A stretch of 64,000 bases of DNA from Berberis thunbergii (lineage: Eukaryota > Streptophyta > Magnoliopsida > Ranunculales > Berberidaceae): contig QNQO01006985.1 in NCBI GenBank assembly GCA_003290165.1, positions 1 to 64,000 of the forward strand, read 5' to 3'. This document shows, in pieces, positions 34,174-48,700 of this stretch. A program made the translations under genes and the position numbers. Numbering within the stretch: position 1 is the stretch's first letter; the number at the start of each line of letters is the position of its first letter. The notes below the pieces were generated by a model that was not told the origin of the DNA, searched no databases, and saw only the letters and a program-made list of their open reading frames with translations.

Positions 34174-36596
34174 TTGAGAGCATCTCCAAGGGTAAAAATT
34201 AAATTGGGGTATCAACTGATATTCACATAATTATTACATAATATATCCCTTAATTTATACATGTTAGTGTTTCGATTATTATATTTTATAGTAATTATTT
34301 CGTTTTCATGTCTTTGTAGGAATTTGAGCGTAAACGATAAAATCATATTAAGGCGACAAGTTAAGGAACAACAATTAGTCAATTCCAACGGTGGTATAAA
34401 GCAGTCACAAACCTAAACTCGAAACCTAATTCATAACATAAACCCAAAACCTAATTCTTAACCTAAACTCAATCCATAACCTAAACCCAAACCTAATGCC
34501 AAACCCAATCCTTCTCCGAATTATACATTGATGAATCATTCCCTCATTTTATCCCTATTCATCTTGATAATTTTCTATAAATAGAAAATAATAGGGTGAG
34601 AAAGAGGGGAGAAAAGAGAAGGGAAAAGAAAAGAATTAGACAAAAATCAAAACCTCTTTCTCTCAAATTGATTCTCATCACCCTCACCACTCATCCATCT
34701 CTCACTCAGCAATCACCTTTATCCTTCACCTCGCCACCACCATCACCCGAGCACCACCTCCAGACAGCACAACCGCCACCATCACCACCGTGAAACAGGG
34801 GTGTGACAACCCTGTTTCACGTCAAATCTTCACCATCACCGCACTGCTCCTCTCCCTGTCCATCATCCTCCATCCACCATCTGTCTTTCCGCCACCACCT
34901 AACAACCACTGACCACCGTCACACAACAGACCGAGAACCACCACCACAACCACCGCGAAACAGAGCCTCACCGCGACTCTGTTCCGCGTCGCCACAGACA
35001 CGGTTTTCTCCCCTCTTTCGGCCTCTTGTCTTCTCGACCTCCTTCCTGTCCTCATCTCTCGCGACCACCGTCACAACCAGACCGAGCACCACCGCCACCA
35101 CCTCGCAAGACAGAGCTCGCAAGCTGAAACAGGAAGTCCCTGTTCCTCGTCCTCCTTCGTTTTTGTTGTGGTTATCTCACTGTTTCCTCACCTTCTCTAT
35201 TCTTTTGCAGGTTCTTGAACCATTTGTAGGTCGAGAAGACTCGCGACGAGCACGGAGGAAGGCGGGGCAGCCTCGCTGCTCGCTGGAGAAGACGAGCGGT
35301 ACTGTAGCAGAGGCGAGAGACTGAATCAAATTCAGTTTGTCACTATTCACACCCCCGGTTCTGCTCTGTACCACCACAGAGCGTTTTGGGATCATTTGTC
35401 TCGGGATTCGTATTCGGACCACCTGCTGATCTGCTGAGTACCACCACATCGAGTTTGTGACAAACTAAATGGGTTGTAAAAGTTATTTTGATTTATTTTA
35501 CTGAATTGTGTGCTTAATTGTTAACTATAATTTATTTCTGAATTGTTGATAAATTGCTTTTACCCTTCATTTTCGAGAAATTAATCTTGATATGTTTGGT
35601 AGTTAGAATTACCCTTTATCAATATTCAAAGCATGTGCTAAAAATATTAAGCTTAAACTTTGATTAAGTGTGCCCTAAAAAGACACTTAATACTTAGCAA
35701 GAGCGTATTTGCTTGAAATAATTTGTTAATGTTTGATAGAAACATGATATAAGTTTAATTGGATTTTAACGATCACATATTTGGTGTAAGCAAGGGATTC
35801 TCATCCTTAAAGCTTCTCGTTTTTAAATTCAGTAATTTAGATTTAAAATATTTTTGCTAACTCATTAGTGAGTCCAAACCCAAAAAATCCATCTCATCTA
35901 TCTTTTATTTTATTTTATTTTTCTTATTTGTAATTTATTTTTAGTTTAGTTTTAAAAACACAGTAACCCAATTTTCTCTAAATTAGTTTAATTAAATTCT
36001 AAAATTCAATTTAATCCACCTTCCTCGTGGGATCGACCCGTACTTGCCGTTGTCTACCAGTTAGACACCGTGCACTTGCGGTTATTACAAGTGGGTTGAA
36101 TTAACCTATTTATTTAGGTTAGTTAAATTCGCATCATCAACCGCACTCCATTTTAACTAAAAGCTAATTTCAGGATCTCATATTTCTTCATCACTCTAAC
36201 CACATTCCTTACTTTAACTTTTCATCATTATATAAATATATCTTCCACTTTTTTATATAAACTTCATTTCAATTATACTATTATTAATTTCAATTATATT
36301 ATTATTAAATACATATGCTATTATTAATTTCGATTATACTATTATACTACTATTTAGATATTTTTAATTATATTGTTATTACTTTCAACTTAAATTTAAT
36401 TTGACAAATTGAAAGAGTTTGGAGTTTTTTGTAATATTTTTTAGGATTCGGGGATGACATGAATGCCCCAAATATAGGGAGAATATAGAGGCCAAGTTAA
36501 AATAGTGGCATGTACAGGTGGTTCTATTGGAGCATGTGTTTTCCACATTAGATCCCAAATTAGCTGGGGGGAGATCCATTGGAGATACTCTTAGCA
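34174..36596. mobile_element. small terminal-inverted-repeat element (MITE-like), split by a solo LTR
   Basis: Left end GAGAGCATCTCCAAGGGT and right end (complement) AAGAGTATCTCCAATGGAT form an imperfect inverted repeat followed on both sides by AAATTTGGG-like words. Without the LTR (34217-36136) the element is about 0.5 kb and non-coding. The GCATCTCCAA end is widespread in plant MITEs; a similar end occurs at 60410. No clear target duplication. Confidence 0.55.
34217..36136. repeat. solo LTR of a long-LTR retrotransposon, 1920 bp
   Basis: Starts TGATATTC and ends GCATCA (TGAT...ATCA), flanked by a perfect 5-bp duplication TCAAC (34212-34216, 36137-36141). There is no primer-binding site, gag or pol inside, so it is best read as a solo LTR left by recombination. 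The 3' part (GGATCGACCCGTACTTGCC, about 36031) resembles gypsy long LTRs of the Athila/Tat type. It contains a C-rich exon-like tract (34650-35330) with fortuitous frames and an 11-bp inverted pair GTGAAACAGGG/CCCTGTTTCAC at about 34790-34821. Confidence 0.8.
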
Positions 36597-36759
36597 GTGT
36601 CAAAAAGTGAGAGCCAAACTAAAGTAAACTAAACACGCGGTCGTTATAGGGTTTGCGGGCCTGGGCCTACTGTTTTGGCCGCCCATGACTTTGAAAGAGA
36701 TGATAGTTCAAATGTTTTGCAAGTGAAACAATTTGGTAAACACATCGTGATCATCAGAG

Positions 36760-39700
36760 ATGGGAGAAGAAGTGGTGAGAAAAGCAGAGGAGCTAGTTGA
36801 GTCAGCCATGAAAGGCAACGACGCGTCTCATGACGCTGCACACGCTTTCAGAGTGAGAGATCTTGCTCTCTCTCTAGCCAACGATGAGGGGCTCTCTTCT
36901 TCTCCACTAACTATGCATATTGTCAGTAAAATATTTCCTCCTCTTGTTCTTTATATAGTTGTGGTTTTGGGTTTTAGATGTATTGATAGAAGTCAATCAA
37001 TGTACACTATTTGTTACCAATACTCTTTTCATGCATTTGATTTTAGCAAGTCCTGTTACATATCTAGTGGGTTGCGGGTTTAGCATATCAACCTAATTTA
37101 GTATACTTCAAATTTCCCACAAAACTCAATCAATCTTGATGGTTTTTAGGAGATGTTCCTGGGGGGGGGACAAGGAAGGTGTCACGAATGGACAAGTATC
37201 TGGGCTTTATCTAAACATGGTTGTATATGGCTAAGATGTTAAACTACTAAATTTTGAAGTGTGGCTTAGTTCATTGGTGAAGCAATGTTGTGGGCAGATG
37301 AGATGGGTGAATATAAAAGTTCTAAATCATTTACACTCTAGCTCAATAAGTTCAACTACCCACATGGGCAAAAACGAAATTAAGTCATCCCCTATTGTCA
37401 TTTAATGGTCACACCCCACTTCACGTCCCCCTACTCCTAAAAAAAAAAAGAATGAAACTATTGAGGAGGAGAAGGGTGGAAAACTCCTTTCCTCACTCTC
37501 ACAGTGGACCTTCATGGTCCGATACTTGTTTTATTACAGAGAAGTTGTTTTCGAGTTGTAAGAGAATTGTTACCTCATGGAGAAGCCATTTTCAATATTT
37601 TACAAGTTTTCTAAAGTTTGAAATTTTTTAAATTGAAATGGTTGATTACATCCGTGAAATGAAACCGTGATGTAAATGCAAGTCCAGAGAAGGTAACTTA
37701 CCCTAACTCATTCGTACCTTGTCACAGTGTTGTGAACAATCAACTTGTCATGACATCATAGTAATGTAATTAGACCATTTGGGCGAACTCCCTCTTTATC
37801 GTTTTTGATCACTAAAAGGGGATTTCATTAAAGAAAAGAGGGAGGCCATGTCCAGTTTTGCTCATCTTACTGGCCATTTCATATATTCAGCACGATTTTC
37901 TTTTTCTTTTCTTTTTTTCACTCAGGAATCATGGTTCAATGCTTAGTTTTATATTCACGTTTCCTTTATAAGTGTTAAACCTAGGTTAAATTTGGCGTCC
38001 ATTCGATTCTATCTTCAAACAAACAAAAAAAACTAGTATTTAGAGGGAAGTAAATGGTAGTGAAGCGAAATAGAAAAAGGGGGGAAAGAAAAAAGAATAA
38101 AGAATGGTGAATGAGAATGAGAATGAGAATGAGGACGGAGGAAGGAGAGCATGGGAGGAAAACAAAGTTGCTAAGGAAAGGTGGGGGGTTTTAGATCCTG
38201 TTTATATGACATAGGTCCCAGACTTTGATCGTGAGATAGAAGGATTGAAAGTGATCTTTTTTATAAGTTATCTTATATAGACCCTACTTGTTAATAGTTA
38301 AACCCCGTCTCAATATAGATCCCACTTGTTAATAGTTAAACCCCATCTCAAATGTAGACCCCACTTGTTAATAGTTAAACCCGTCTAAAAAAACCTGAGT
38401 TATTTTTTACCCGAATTGAATATTTACACACAAATTAATTGAAAGTGTGAAAAACAATTTTCAATCCTCTCACAACGATCACAAGATTGTGATAACAACA
38501 TAAATTGGTTTTTGAGACACTCTCACTTCTCTGTTCTATCCCTTCTCTTCTATTATTTGTTTATTCCAACTCGTCTTCCTTCCTTTTTATTTAAACATCC
38601 TTCTTCTTCTTTTTAAATTTGGTTCTTTTTTTTCTTCATTTAGTCATTCCTACCATCTCTTTCTCTTTCTCTCATTGTCTGTCATTTGTATCTCGTTATC
38701 TATTATTGAAACCTAGGATTTTAACATAAATGAGAAACAAGTTGAAAGACAACCAAACCAATGAAATGGCCCACAATTTTCAATTGAAATCAACTCCTGA
38801 AACAATTGCTATGAGACAAACTCTATCTTCTCGAGTTGTGGTGGAGGATGAAAATTGAAGAAATTGCGAGGAAGGTGATATAAGCCAAACTTGTGCAAGT
38901 GAATAAAGAAAGAAGTCACCCAAAATTTACATGATGAACACAACTGGGCAATAAGAGTGACGATCTCCCGTTCTTAAATGATAGGAGTTTCCTATGTCAT
39001 GATGAAGACATTGTACTGATGTCGTAATGAGAGGCATAATCACAACGTGCTGATTATCACAATATCGTGACCTAATAGATGTCACAATGTCATGGCAAAG
39101 AGCTATGCATTAGTGAATAGGGATGAGCGGGTGACAACTAGTGTGCCAACATGTGTAAACCATAGAATTGTTCAAATCCTATGATTGAAATATGATGAGT
39201 TGTCGTGTAGTTTCCTCATCCAAATCTTACTTGGATTTTCTTCACCACAAAAAAATATTTTATCTTTCCAACTTTCTCTCTCACAAAATGTTTCTCCCTC
39301 TTTAACTAATCATTTCATTTTCTCCCAATATTTTATCTTCTCTCTCACGTCTTTATTCGCTACAAATGAAAAAAAAAATGGCTCCTTATTTTTTTGACAT
39401 ATCTACAAAAAAAAAAAATCGAGGAAAAAATTGTTTTTTTTTCTCTTTCAGATTCTGTTAAAAAAACTTTATATTTATTATTCTGGAAAAAAAAACAACT
39501 CATACATTTTTTTTGGGGTATTTCAATTTTTGTGGCACATTTTTATTTTTCTGCATTTTTTGTATGTTTGTAGAGAAGAGAGGCGATAGAAAGAATATTT
39601 TGGGAGAAGTATATACAAATTTTCTTGCGGTTACGTATGGATGGAGAGAAGTGTTGAGAATGTTTTTGGAAATAGTGATATTTCTAGTAGTGGAGAGAAT

Positions 39701-42700
39701 CTAGGAACATTTGGATTAGAGAAATACATAACACCTCTGAAAGAGCTGTTGCATGTTTTTTTAGGAATTTGTTTCAGTATTTGATTATGTCTTGAATAAG
39801 TCTTAGTTAAGTCCTATTCTTTAGTCACTAGTTTAGTGTTTCCCTGATTTTATGCATTGCACTTATCACGTTGAGTAGTTGAGAACGTGAATCTGCTTTT
39901 TGTTCATCTGTAAAGGTTATATAAAGCCTGAGTTTGTTCAATAAAATGGCAGTCATTCCCACGGTTTGTTTTGTATACTTGATCATATGAGTATTTTGAT
40001 CATTTGTTCCTAACAAATTGGTATCAGAGCCCCCATTGGGCCTGAGAAAGAGAGATAAGTTGCAGCTTAGAGTGATTTCCAAACAAAGAGAGAGATGTCG
40101 GGTGAAGGGAATGAGAATTTTGTCAAGGCTGCAATCCCACGCTTCAATGGTCATTATGATCACTGGAGCATGCTTATGGAGAATTTCTTGAGGAACAAAG
40201 AGTATTGGAGCTTGGTAGAGACAGACTATGCAGAGTTAGAGGGAAGAGCAACAACGTCTGTGTCAGATGCACAATCGAAGAAGCGTGAGGAGATGAAACT
40301 GAAGGATCTTAAGGTGAAGAATTATCTTTTCTAAGCAATCGACAGATCTATTTTGGAGACCATACTGGACAAGAGCACCTCAAAGAAGATATGGGATTCC
40401 ATGAAAAAGAAGTACGAAGGCAATGCTAGGGTGAAGTGCTCAATTCTTCAAGCACTGCGGAGAGACTTTGAGACTCTGGTGATGAAGATAGGTGAGAGCA
40501 TTATTGATTATTTTGCTCGTGTTATGACAGTTGCCAACAAGATGAGGGTGTATGGAGAATCAATGACTGATGTTACTATTGTGGAAAAAATTCTTAGATC
40601 TTTGACCGATAAATTTAATTATATAGTTTGCTCGATCGAAGAATCTAAGGATGTGGACACACTCAGCATTGATGAACTGCAGAGTTCACTCATTGTGCAT
40701 GAGCAAAAATTCCACAGGAGCAATGGAGAGGAGCAAGCATTGAAGGTGACTGTTGATGAAAGAAATGGAGGAAGAGGGCGTGGAAGAGGCACTTACAGAG
40801 GCAGAGGTAGAGGAAGAGGGCGTCAAGGTTTCAATAGAGCCACAGTGGAGTGTTATAAGTGCCACAATCTCGGTCACTTTCAGTATGAATGTCCAACCTG
40901 GGACAAAGAAGCCAACTATGCTGAGTTGGATAAGAATGAAGAGATGCTCTTGATGGCCTATGTAGAGATGAAAGGAGCAAGGAGGGAAGATGCTTGGTTC
41001 TTAGACTCGGGCTGTTCAAATCACGTGTGTGGATCGAGCCTTGTTTTGTGAGATTGATGATGCATTCAGACACATGGTGAAGCTAGGCAACAACACCAGA
41101 ATGGACGTGCGTGGGAAGGGAAAAGTGAAGCTTCACATCAATGGGGATAGCCATGTGGTTGCAAATGTGTTTCTTGTTCTTGAGCTGAAGAATAACCTTT
41201 TGAGCATAGGGCAATTGCAGGAAAGAGGTCTTGCAATCTTGATTCAGTCAGGGAGGTGCAAAATTTATCATCCAAGTCGAGGGCTTATTATTCAGACTGA
41301 AATGACTGCCAACAGAATGTTCATTTTATTGGCCAAAACTCAACTAGAGAAGGATTCATGCTTCCACACAACTACCTCGAATCCTACACATCTTTGGCAC
41401 TGTAGATATGGCCACTTAAGTCATAAGGGACTGAGAACCTTACAGTCTAAGAAGATGGTTGGAGGACTTCCACAACTTTCAGCCTCTACTGTGACTTGTG
41501 TGGATTGTATGGTAGGGAAGCAGCACAGAGATCCTATTCCAAAGAAAAGCTCATGGAGGGCCTCTCAGAAATTGCAATGATCCACGCAGATTTATGTGGT
41601 CCAATCTCTCCAGCATCAAATAGTAAGAAAAGGTATTCCTTGTGCTTTATTGATGATTTCAGTAGAAAAGCTTGGGTTTACTTTCTGGTAGAAAAGTCTG
41701 AGACATTCAACATGTTCAAAAGCAATGTTCAAAAGCTTTAAGAAACTGGTATGGTTATAAAGTGTTTGCGAATTGATAGAGGAGGTGAATTTAATTCTGA
41801 AGAATTCAATGAGTTCTGCAAGCAGGAGGGAATTAAGAGGCAGCTAACCGCATCGTACACTCCACAACAAAACGGTGTGGCTGAGAGAAAGAATTGTACT
41901 GTGATGAATATGGTCAGATGCATGTTGTCAGATAAGAGAATGCCAAAGATCTTTTGGCCAGAGGCTGTAAAATGGATGATTTATGTGCTGAATAGGTGCC
42001 CTACGCTTGCTGTGAAAGACATTACACCAGAGGAGGCATGGAGTGGAGTAAAACCCTATGTTGATCATTTTAGGGTTTTTGGCTGCATATCACATGTGCA
42101 CGTACCAGATGCGAGGACCAAGCTGGAAAATAAGAGTATTTGCTGTGTACTATTGGGGGTCAGTGAAAAATCTAAAGCCTATAGGCTTTACGATCCTGTT
42201 GCAAAGATGGTGGTGATCAGTAGGGATGTGATATTTGAAGAAGAACAACAGTGGGATTGGGATGCAAGCTATGAGGAGCAGTTGTTGATGGACCTAGATT
42301 GGGGTGATGAAACTGATCCAGATTTAGCAGAAGGAGATGAAATAGTTGGTGAAAGCAATGATGAAACAGAGGAAGTTGTTGATGATGAAGTCCCAATGAC
42401 AGTCAATGCATCTCTTGATTCTATGGCCGTAGAAGCAATCAATGCAGGTGAGGAAGGATCAGGCGGCAACCTCATTGGTTGAATGACTATGTTAGTGGTG
42501 AAGGCCTTTCAGAAGAAGAACATGAAGCTAACATGGCCTTAGTTGTATCCACAGATCCTTTGAGCTTTGAAGAGGCAGAAAAGTGTTCCAAATGGAGGTC
42601 AGCCATGGATGCAGAAATTATGGCAATTGAAAAGAACAAAACATGGGAGTTAACTGAGTTGCCAAGAGGAGCCAAGAAAATAGGAGTCAAGTGGGTTTAT

Positions 42701-45700
42701 AAGACTAAGTATAATGAACTTGGAGCTGTAGACAAGCACAAAGCCCGACTTGTGGCCAAAGACTACTCGCAGCAACATGGTGTGGATTATACAGAAGTAT
42801 TTGCTCCAGTGGCAAGGATGGAAACTGTTCGAATGATCATCGCAATAATAGCTCAGAGAGGTTGAAAAATTCACCAACTTGATGTCAAGTCTGCCTTTCT
42901 TCATGGGGAGTTAAATGAGGATGTATATGTGGAGCAGCCAAGGGGATATGAGAAGATTGGAAGTGAGCATAAAGTTTACAAGCTGCATAAAGCCTTGTAT
43001 GGACTAAAACAAGCTCCATGAGCCACGAGCTTGGTTTAGTCGTATTGGGGCTTACTTCATCAAGGAAGGGTTTCAAAGTTGTCCAACTGAGCAAACATTG
43101 TTCACCACGTTTGGAGAAGGAGGTAAAGTTCTTATTGTCAGCATTTATGTGGATGATCTTATATTCACTGGTAATGATGAATTTATGATTACTGATTTTA
43201 AGAGTTCAATGATGAGAGAGTTTGATATGTCTGATTTGGGGAAAATGAGATTTTTTTTCTGGGCATTGAAGTTTTGCAAGGGCCTGAAGGTATTTTTATA
43301 TGTCAAAAAAAATATGCTCTTGATGTCTTGAAACGCTTTGGAATGGAAAATAGCAATGCAGTGAGTAATCCCGTCGCTCCAGGCTTGAAGATGCACAAAG
43401 ATGAGAATGGTGTCAAGGTCGATGAGACCTACTACAAGCAAATTGTGGGAAGTCTAATGTATCTTACTGCAACAAGGCCTGATATGATGTTTGTTGTTAG
43501 CCTTATTAGTCGGTACATGGCTAGACCTACTGATTTGCATATGCAAGCAGCAAAGAGGGTTTTAAGGTATCTGAAAGGCACTATAAATTTTGGTATCTTC
43601 TACAAGAAGGGAGGGGCTGAGAAGTTATTGGCATTTACAGACAGTGATTTTGCTGGTGACATTGAAGATAGGAAAAGCACATCTGGCTATGTTTTCTTGC
43701 TTAGTAATGGTGCAGTTTCATGAACATCAAAGAAGCAACCAATTGTTACTCTCTCCACCACTGAAGCAGAATTTGTGGCAGCAACAGCTTGTGCATGTCA
43801 AGCAATATGGATGACAGGTATCTTGCAGAAATTGGGTCAGACACAGCAAGGGTGCACTACATTAATGTGTGATAATAGTTCAACCATCAAACTCTCTAAG
43901 AATCCAGTACTACATGGTCGCAGTAAGCACATAGATGTGCGATTTCATTTCTTGAGGGATCTTACTAGAGGTGGAACTGTGGAGTTGGAGCATTGTGGCA
44001 CTAAGGATCAGGTGGCTGACTTGCTGACAAAGCCATTGAAGTTGGAGGCTTTCTTGAAGCTTCGAGGACAGCTTGGAATGCGCAAGGTGACAGATTAAAC
44101 TAGCTGCTGTGCAACATTTAGTTTAAGGGAAGGAATGAAAGAGTTGTTGCATGTTTTTTTAGGAATTTGTTTCAGTATTTGATTATGTCTTGAATAAGTC
44201 TTAGTTAAGTCCTAGTCTTTAGGCACTAGTTTAGTGTTTCCCTGATTTTATGCATTGCACTTATCACGTTGAGTAGTTGAGAACGTTCATCTGCTTTCTG
44301 TTCATCTGTAAAGGCTATATAAAGCCTGAGTTTGTTCAATAAAATGGCAGTCGTTCCCACAGTTTGTTTTGTATACTTGATCATCTGATTATTTTGATCA
44401 TTTGTTCCTAACAACCTCTTCATTTTTTTTCGCAATAGGATTTGATCAATGCTAAGGTCTAGATCTGTTGGCACACTAGTTGTCAAATTACTAGCTGTTA
44501 CCCGTTAATGAATTTATCTAACTACATTATCACGACATCATAAAAAAGGATGTGACACTGACTGGGAGTTATACATTTCTAAGTTATATTCTTTGAACCT
44601 AAACATTACATCATGATTTCGTGGGCTAGCGTAATCAGTCCTTTCGATTTGAACTTTTTAGACTAAACAAACTTGAGAGTATTGAAAATGGCTTATTTAT
44701 AAGGTAGTTAATTATGTTTCAATTATGAAAAGTACTTTGGTTGGATGACATCAGCATCCAAAAAATGTTATTTCTTCACTATGTGAAGCAGTGTCATTTA
44801 TCTACTACCCATTTTGATAAAATCTTCCCCATTTAGAATGAAAGTGAGGAAAAGAGTATAACATCCAACATGAAAGTAAGGCAAGGAGTATGAAATCTAC
44901 CTATAAGTGAGTGAAATTCTTTTACTGTTACACTTTGCTCCTCAAGAGCTTTTGGTGAATACGCTGTAACTATTAAAAATGACGAAAAGGACATGGGGTT
45001 TAGCAACAAATTGGCTTTTTACCCATCTGGGGAAAATGGAAAATTTTGAGTTGGGGTAGAACTATAAATGGTGGGGTGATAACCCCTTTTCGCACAGCCC
45101 ATTAAATGAAGGGGAGGCGGGAACTGTTAAATTTGGACACACATGGGTTAGGGTTTTTGCCTGTAAATATTTAAATCATGGGGTCCAACATAAGTTCACC
45201 TTTTTATAGTTACTTGTTTTGTCTTTTTAGTACTTCTCCCTGCAGCACTGGAAGAAACGGAGAAACTAAGCAAGCAGCTTTGATCATATTATCCTCAAAT
45301 TTGCATACTTCATATATTTTTGCTTTCTATTCTTATTTTACTTATTTGATGGAAAATATCAAACTTATAATCTACTTTTTCTTGTCAGGTGGAGCTTGCT
45401 GCACTTCTCCACGATATAGGTATATCTTCTCATCTTTATTCCTCCTACATATAGGGATGGCAGTTCTGTTTTTTTGTTTACACCTTATCAGGTTGGGTCT
45501 ATTCTAAATTGACATATTAAACCAATTCCCATCCCATTACCCTCCTCACCTACTCAGCAGCTCATTTTTCTCAATGCACAATAATTATCTTGTATAAATG
45601 CTGGTTTATTTAGACAATTACTGTTTTGGATGGGATGTAATGCTTGAACATAAGGATCTTTGAGCACCTTCACAAGTTCCATGACTAAGCCATCCACTGT

Positions 45701-48700
45701 GCCAGAGAAATGTCTTATTATAAACTTTTAAGCTCTAGGTTCATCTAATTTGATGAACATCGAGAGGTTAGAGGGCCTGAAAGAGTGTTCCACTGTTCCA
45801 TCCATTGTTCAACATAACTTGCATATATGTGTATGTGTTCATATGGTATTTATTTCCTTGGCATCTTCAATCACTTGTTCTTTTTGGGAAAACTATCAGT
45901 TATACTATTCTGAATCATTTACTATAAATGTGGAAACTCTATAATAAGAGACAAATATTCTGTTGACCAATTTCTTTTGGTAGTCTTTCACTAGTCATTT
46001 CAGAAACAGATCAATTTTACTGTTTACCATTTTTATATTTTGACATTGATCATGTTTAATTATTTAATTGCAGGAGATTACAAGTATGTGAAGTAAGTAT
46101 CTAGTTTTTTCCGGAGTTACTGCTTTGTGATCATTTCTTTCATTACTTGATTATGACATAGTTCTGCTCTATGGTTCTCAATATCACTTCTACCAAACTG
46201 CATTCAGGTGATGCTGAAATTAGGTATTAATGAACCATTCACGTGATGTGAAAACTTTCTAGAAATTGGATGGAAAATCTCAGATCTTTTTTGGCTATTT
46301 ACTCCCCGCATCTGCTCTAGGTCCTATTTATTTCTTTGTTTTCCTTGTCTAGCGTTTATCAATATGTTAGTATCACTTTTTATGTATGTAGCCTATTTAT
46401 ATGCTCCTTTCTTGAGAGGAAACGTGTATATTGTAGATGCGTAATTGGAGTTAAAAGTTGCTTAGCTTCATACCTGGTTAACAATGATTTAAGTTGCTGA
46501 TTGGTGTTCTTTTCCATTCAAAACGACCAAGTGTTCTAACTGAATTGCTGATTGGTTAGTCTCCCACTCGGTACACGCTATTGCTTGCTCATGCGAGTTT
46601 GCTACTTCTGTATGAATTGATCCACCTCCGCAACTCATATCCATCTAGCTACATCACATTAGTTTAAGAACAGGTCATTCTTTGTTGTTATTGTATCAGT
46701 TGAGAAGTCCAATGGAAACATGAGCAAGATCTACTCACGACCATGATTCATAGTTAGAAATTTTGTCAACAATTAGAGAATGTGCAACTTATGGATATCA
46801 TGGGGAGGGGGTGTGGATTTAACAACAGGGCAGAAATTTGCCAATCCACAAGCTGGGGGTGGGATGCTTTCAGTAGTTCCCCTCAAGAAATGTGTTTTCA
46901 AGGGGTGTACGGTGGGATATTTTGACATAGCAGGGTAGAAATGTTCCAAGCAACATGGTTTCGGTGGGAAAGATTTGAATCTAGGAAAAATCACAACTTG
47001 AGCTCTGATGCCATGTCAAATGAGCATTTTGTTCCAAAAGGTTGAACTCTTAAAAAAAAACCTAATTTTTTAATATCAGTAAGGGTTAAACATCTCATTA
47101 CTGTGGTTTTTCCTTCTTTTTTTTTAATACATATGCTTGAAGGATCTTTGATGGATTGGAAGAATTTTATTTTAAAGGGAAATATTTCTAGATTTTTTTT
47201 GGTTAATTATTGTTTTCAGATTGGAAGCTCTTCCGAAATAAGGGGGAAAGTTAGAAAGTATACAGGTTCTTTTTACCAATTGTTTGATTATTGGTTGTTT
47301 CCTTGTGGGGATGTGTTTCATTTATTATTTTTCATTGATTAAGTATCTATTGTTTCCCAGGTCCTTTATTACGATTAAGAGGCTTAGGGTATTTGTTCTC
47401 TCTACAAGACGAGTTTTGAAAAATATTAACTGTAATGACAAAATTATCAGTTGTGATTGATGAAGGAAATTTTGGTTGTTTTCATGTTTCCCTATTCTTT
47501 TTTATTGGGTCATTCTACTATTTCTGATTTAGCAGTTCTGGCCATTTCCTTCCATTTTTTGGATATTCCCGCACCTTTTCTTAGTCATTTATTGTTCGCA
47601 TCTGGTTTTGTAGGGACCCCTCTGAGGAGAATATTGTTCAGAGATTTCTTGAGCAGGAGCATGTAGAAGATAACATAAAGACAAGGATATTAAGTATTAT
47701 AAAAGGAATGGGTATGTTCCTTTTAGAAGGCTATTTTTGAGTTTGGATATAATCTCCAAATTTATCTTTAATTTCTTTTATTTCCAATTGGACGCTTGCT
47801 TTATTCTAGGGTTGAAACGGTAATATTGAATATTGTGAAAATCTTTTGTATAAGTCATTAGCTGTGAAGTTGAAAGTTCCTTTTGGAATCCTCATTGTGA
47901 AGCCCTCAACTTTTTTTTTTCCATGAAATCCTAGCAGCTATGTGGTTCCTTTCATGCAATTCTTAGGTATATCCATCCATGAATTTATTCAGTTGGCTAT
48001 GGATGGAGTACATGTTCTGATATGTGCTCAATCTATTTAGTGACTCAACTTGTTATTCTTCCAGAGATCTTATTTAAGAAAGTTAGGGCTGAATGACTGC
48101 CCCGATTTCTACTATTAACAATTGTTGTCTGTTAAAGTAAGATGCGCCAACACAACTCCAGTTTAATGTGCTAACTCTAATCGTCTGATATCTGATCAAC
48201 CATTCTTTTTAACATTGTTAAGATCTGGCAATTTCCTGTCAATAAACAAACAGTCAAATGGGTAGTTGCAATTCCGTTTGACGGGGTAGCTTGATGTTAT
48301 TCTGGGAAGATATGTGACTAGCAAAGTTGGCTGCTGACCTCCTGTATGTCCACAAGTTGTATCAACATATAATTTGTTTTGTTGAGGCGTATTCAGAACT
48401 CAGAAAGAGATCCCCTATTGCGAATACGTTGTAATAAACATTTCATTCAAGTAGTTAACGGAATAGTTGTCTATTATTAATAAACTATTATTTCTTTCTT
48501 CTGTATTTAATTGTTGGTCTTGGAATGCACTGAGAAAGTTTGATTGAAGTCTGTGACAATGGTTAATGTCTTTATTCAGGAATATTAGTATAGACAACAG
48601 AGGGAATGTGTTTATTGACTGGCATGAAATGGTTTTCATATACTTGGTTTACATTTTATAGAATTTCCTAAACTGGTTTACGTTTTAGAGAATCTCCTAT

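Larger units (their letters stand above)
39738..44413 (+). mobile_element. full-length Ty1/copia retrotransposon, 4676 bp, coding region broken
   Basis: Identical-length LTRs (278 bp each) with TG...CA ends, flanked by a perfect 5-bp duplication ACCTC (39733-39737, 44414-44418). A primer-binding site TTGGTATCAGAGC follows the 5' LTR and a purine tract (AAGGGAAGGAA) precedes the 3' LTR. The LTRs differ at about 11 of 278 positions (4%), suggesting insertion on a scale of one to a few million years under usual plant rates. The domain order gag, protease, integrase, RT, RNase H is copia. It sits in intron 1 of the HD-domain gene in the same direction. Confidence 0.97.

Noticed and set aside
34803..35324. 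173-codon Ser/Pro/Thr-rich frame
   Set aside because: It lies within the solo LTR, is low-complexity and has no domain.
36922..37083. extension of HD-domain exon 1 as a 107-codon single-exon gene
   Set aside because: The sequence after residue 54 loses all family similarity, while splicing to 45389 restores it in frame.
45178..45507. 109-codon frame around exon 2 of the HD-domain gene
   Set aside because: Wrong frame relative to the LLHDIG exon; AT-rich hydrophobic shadow.
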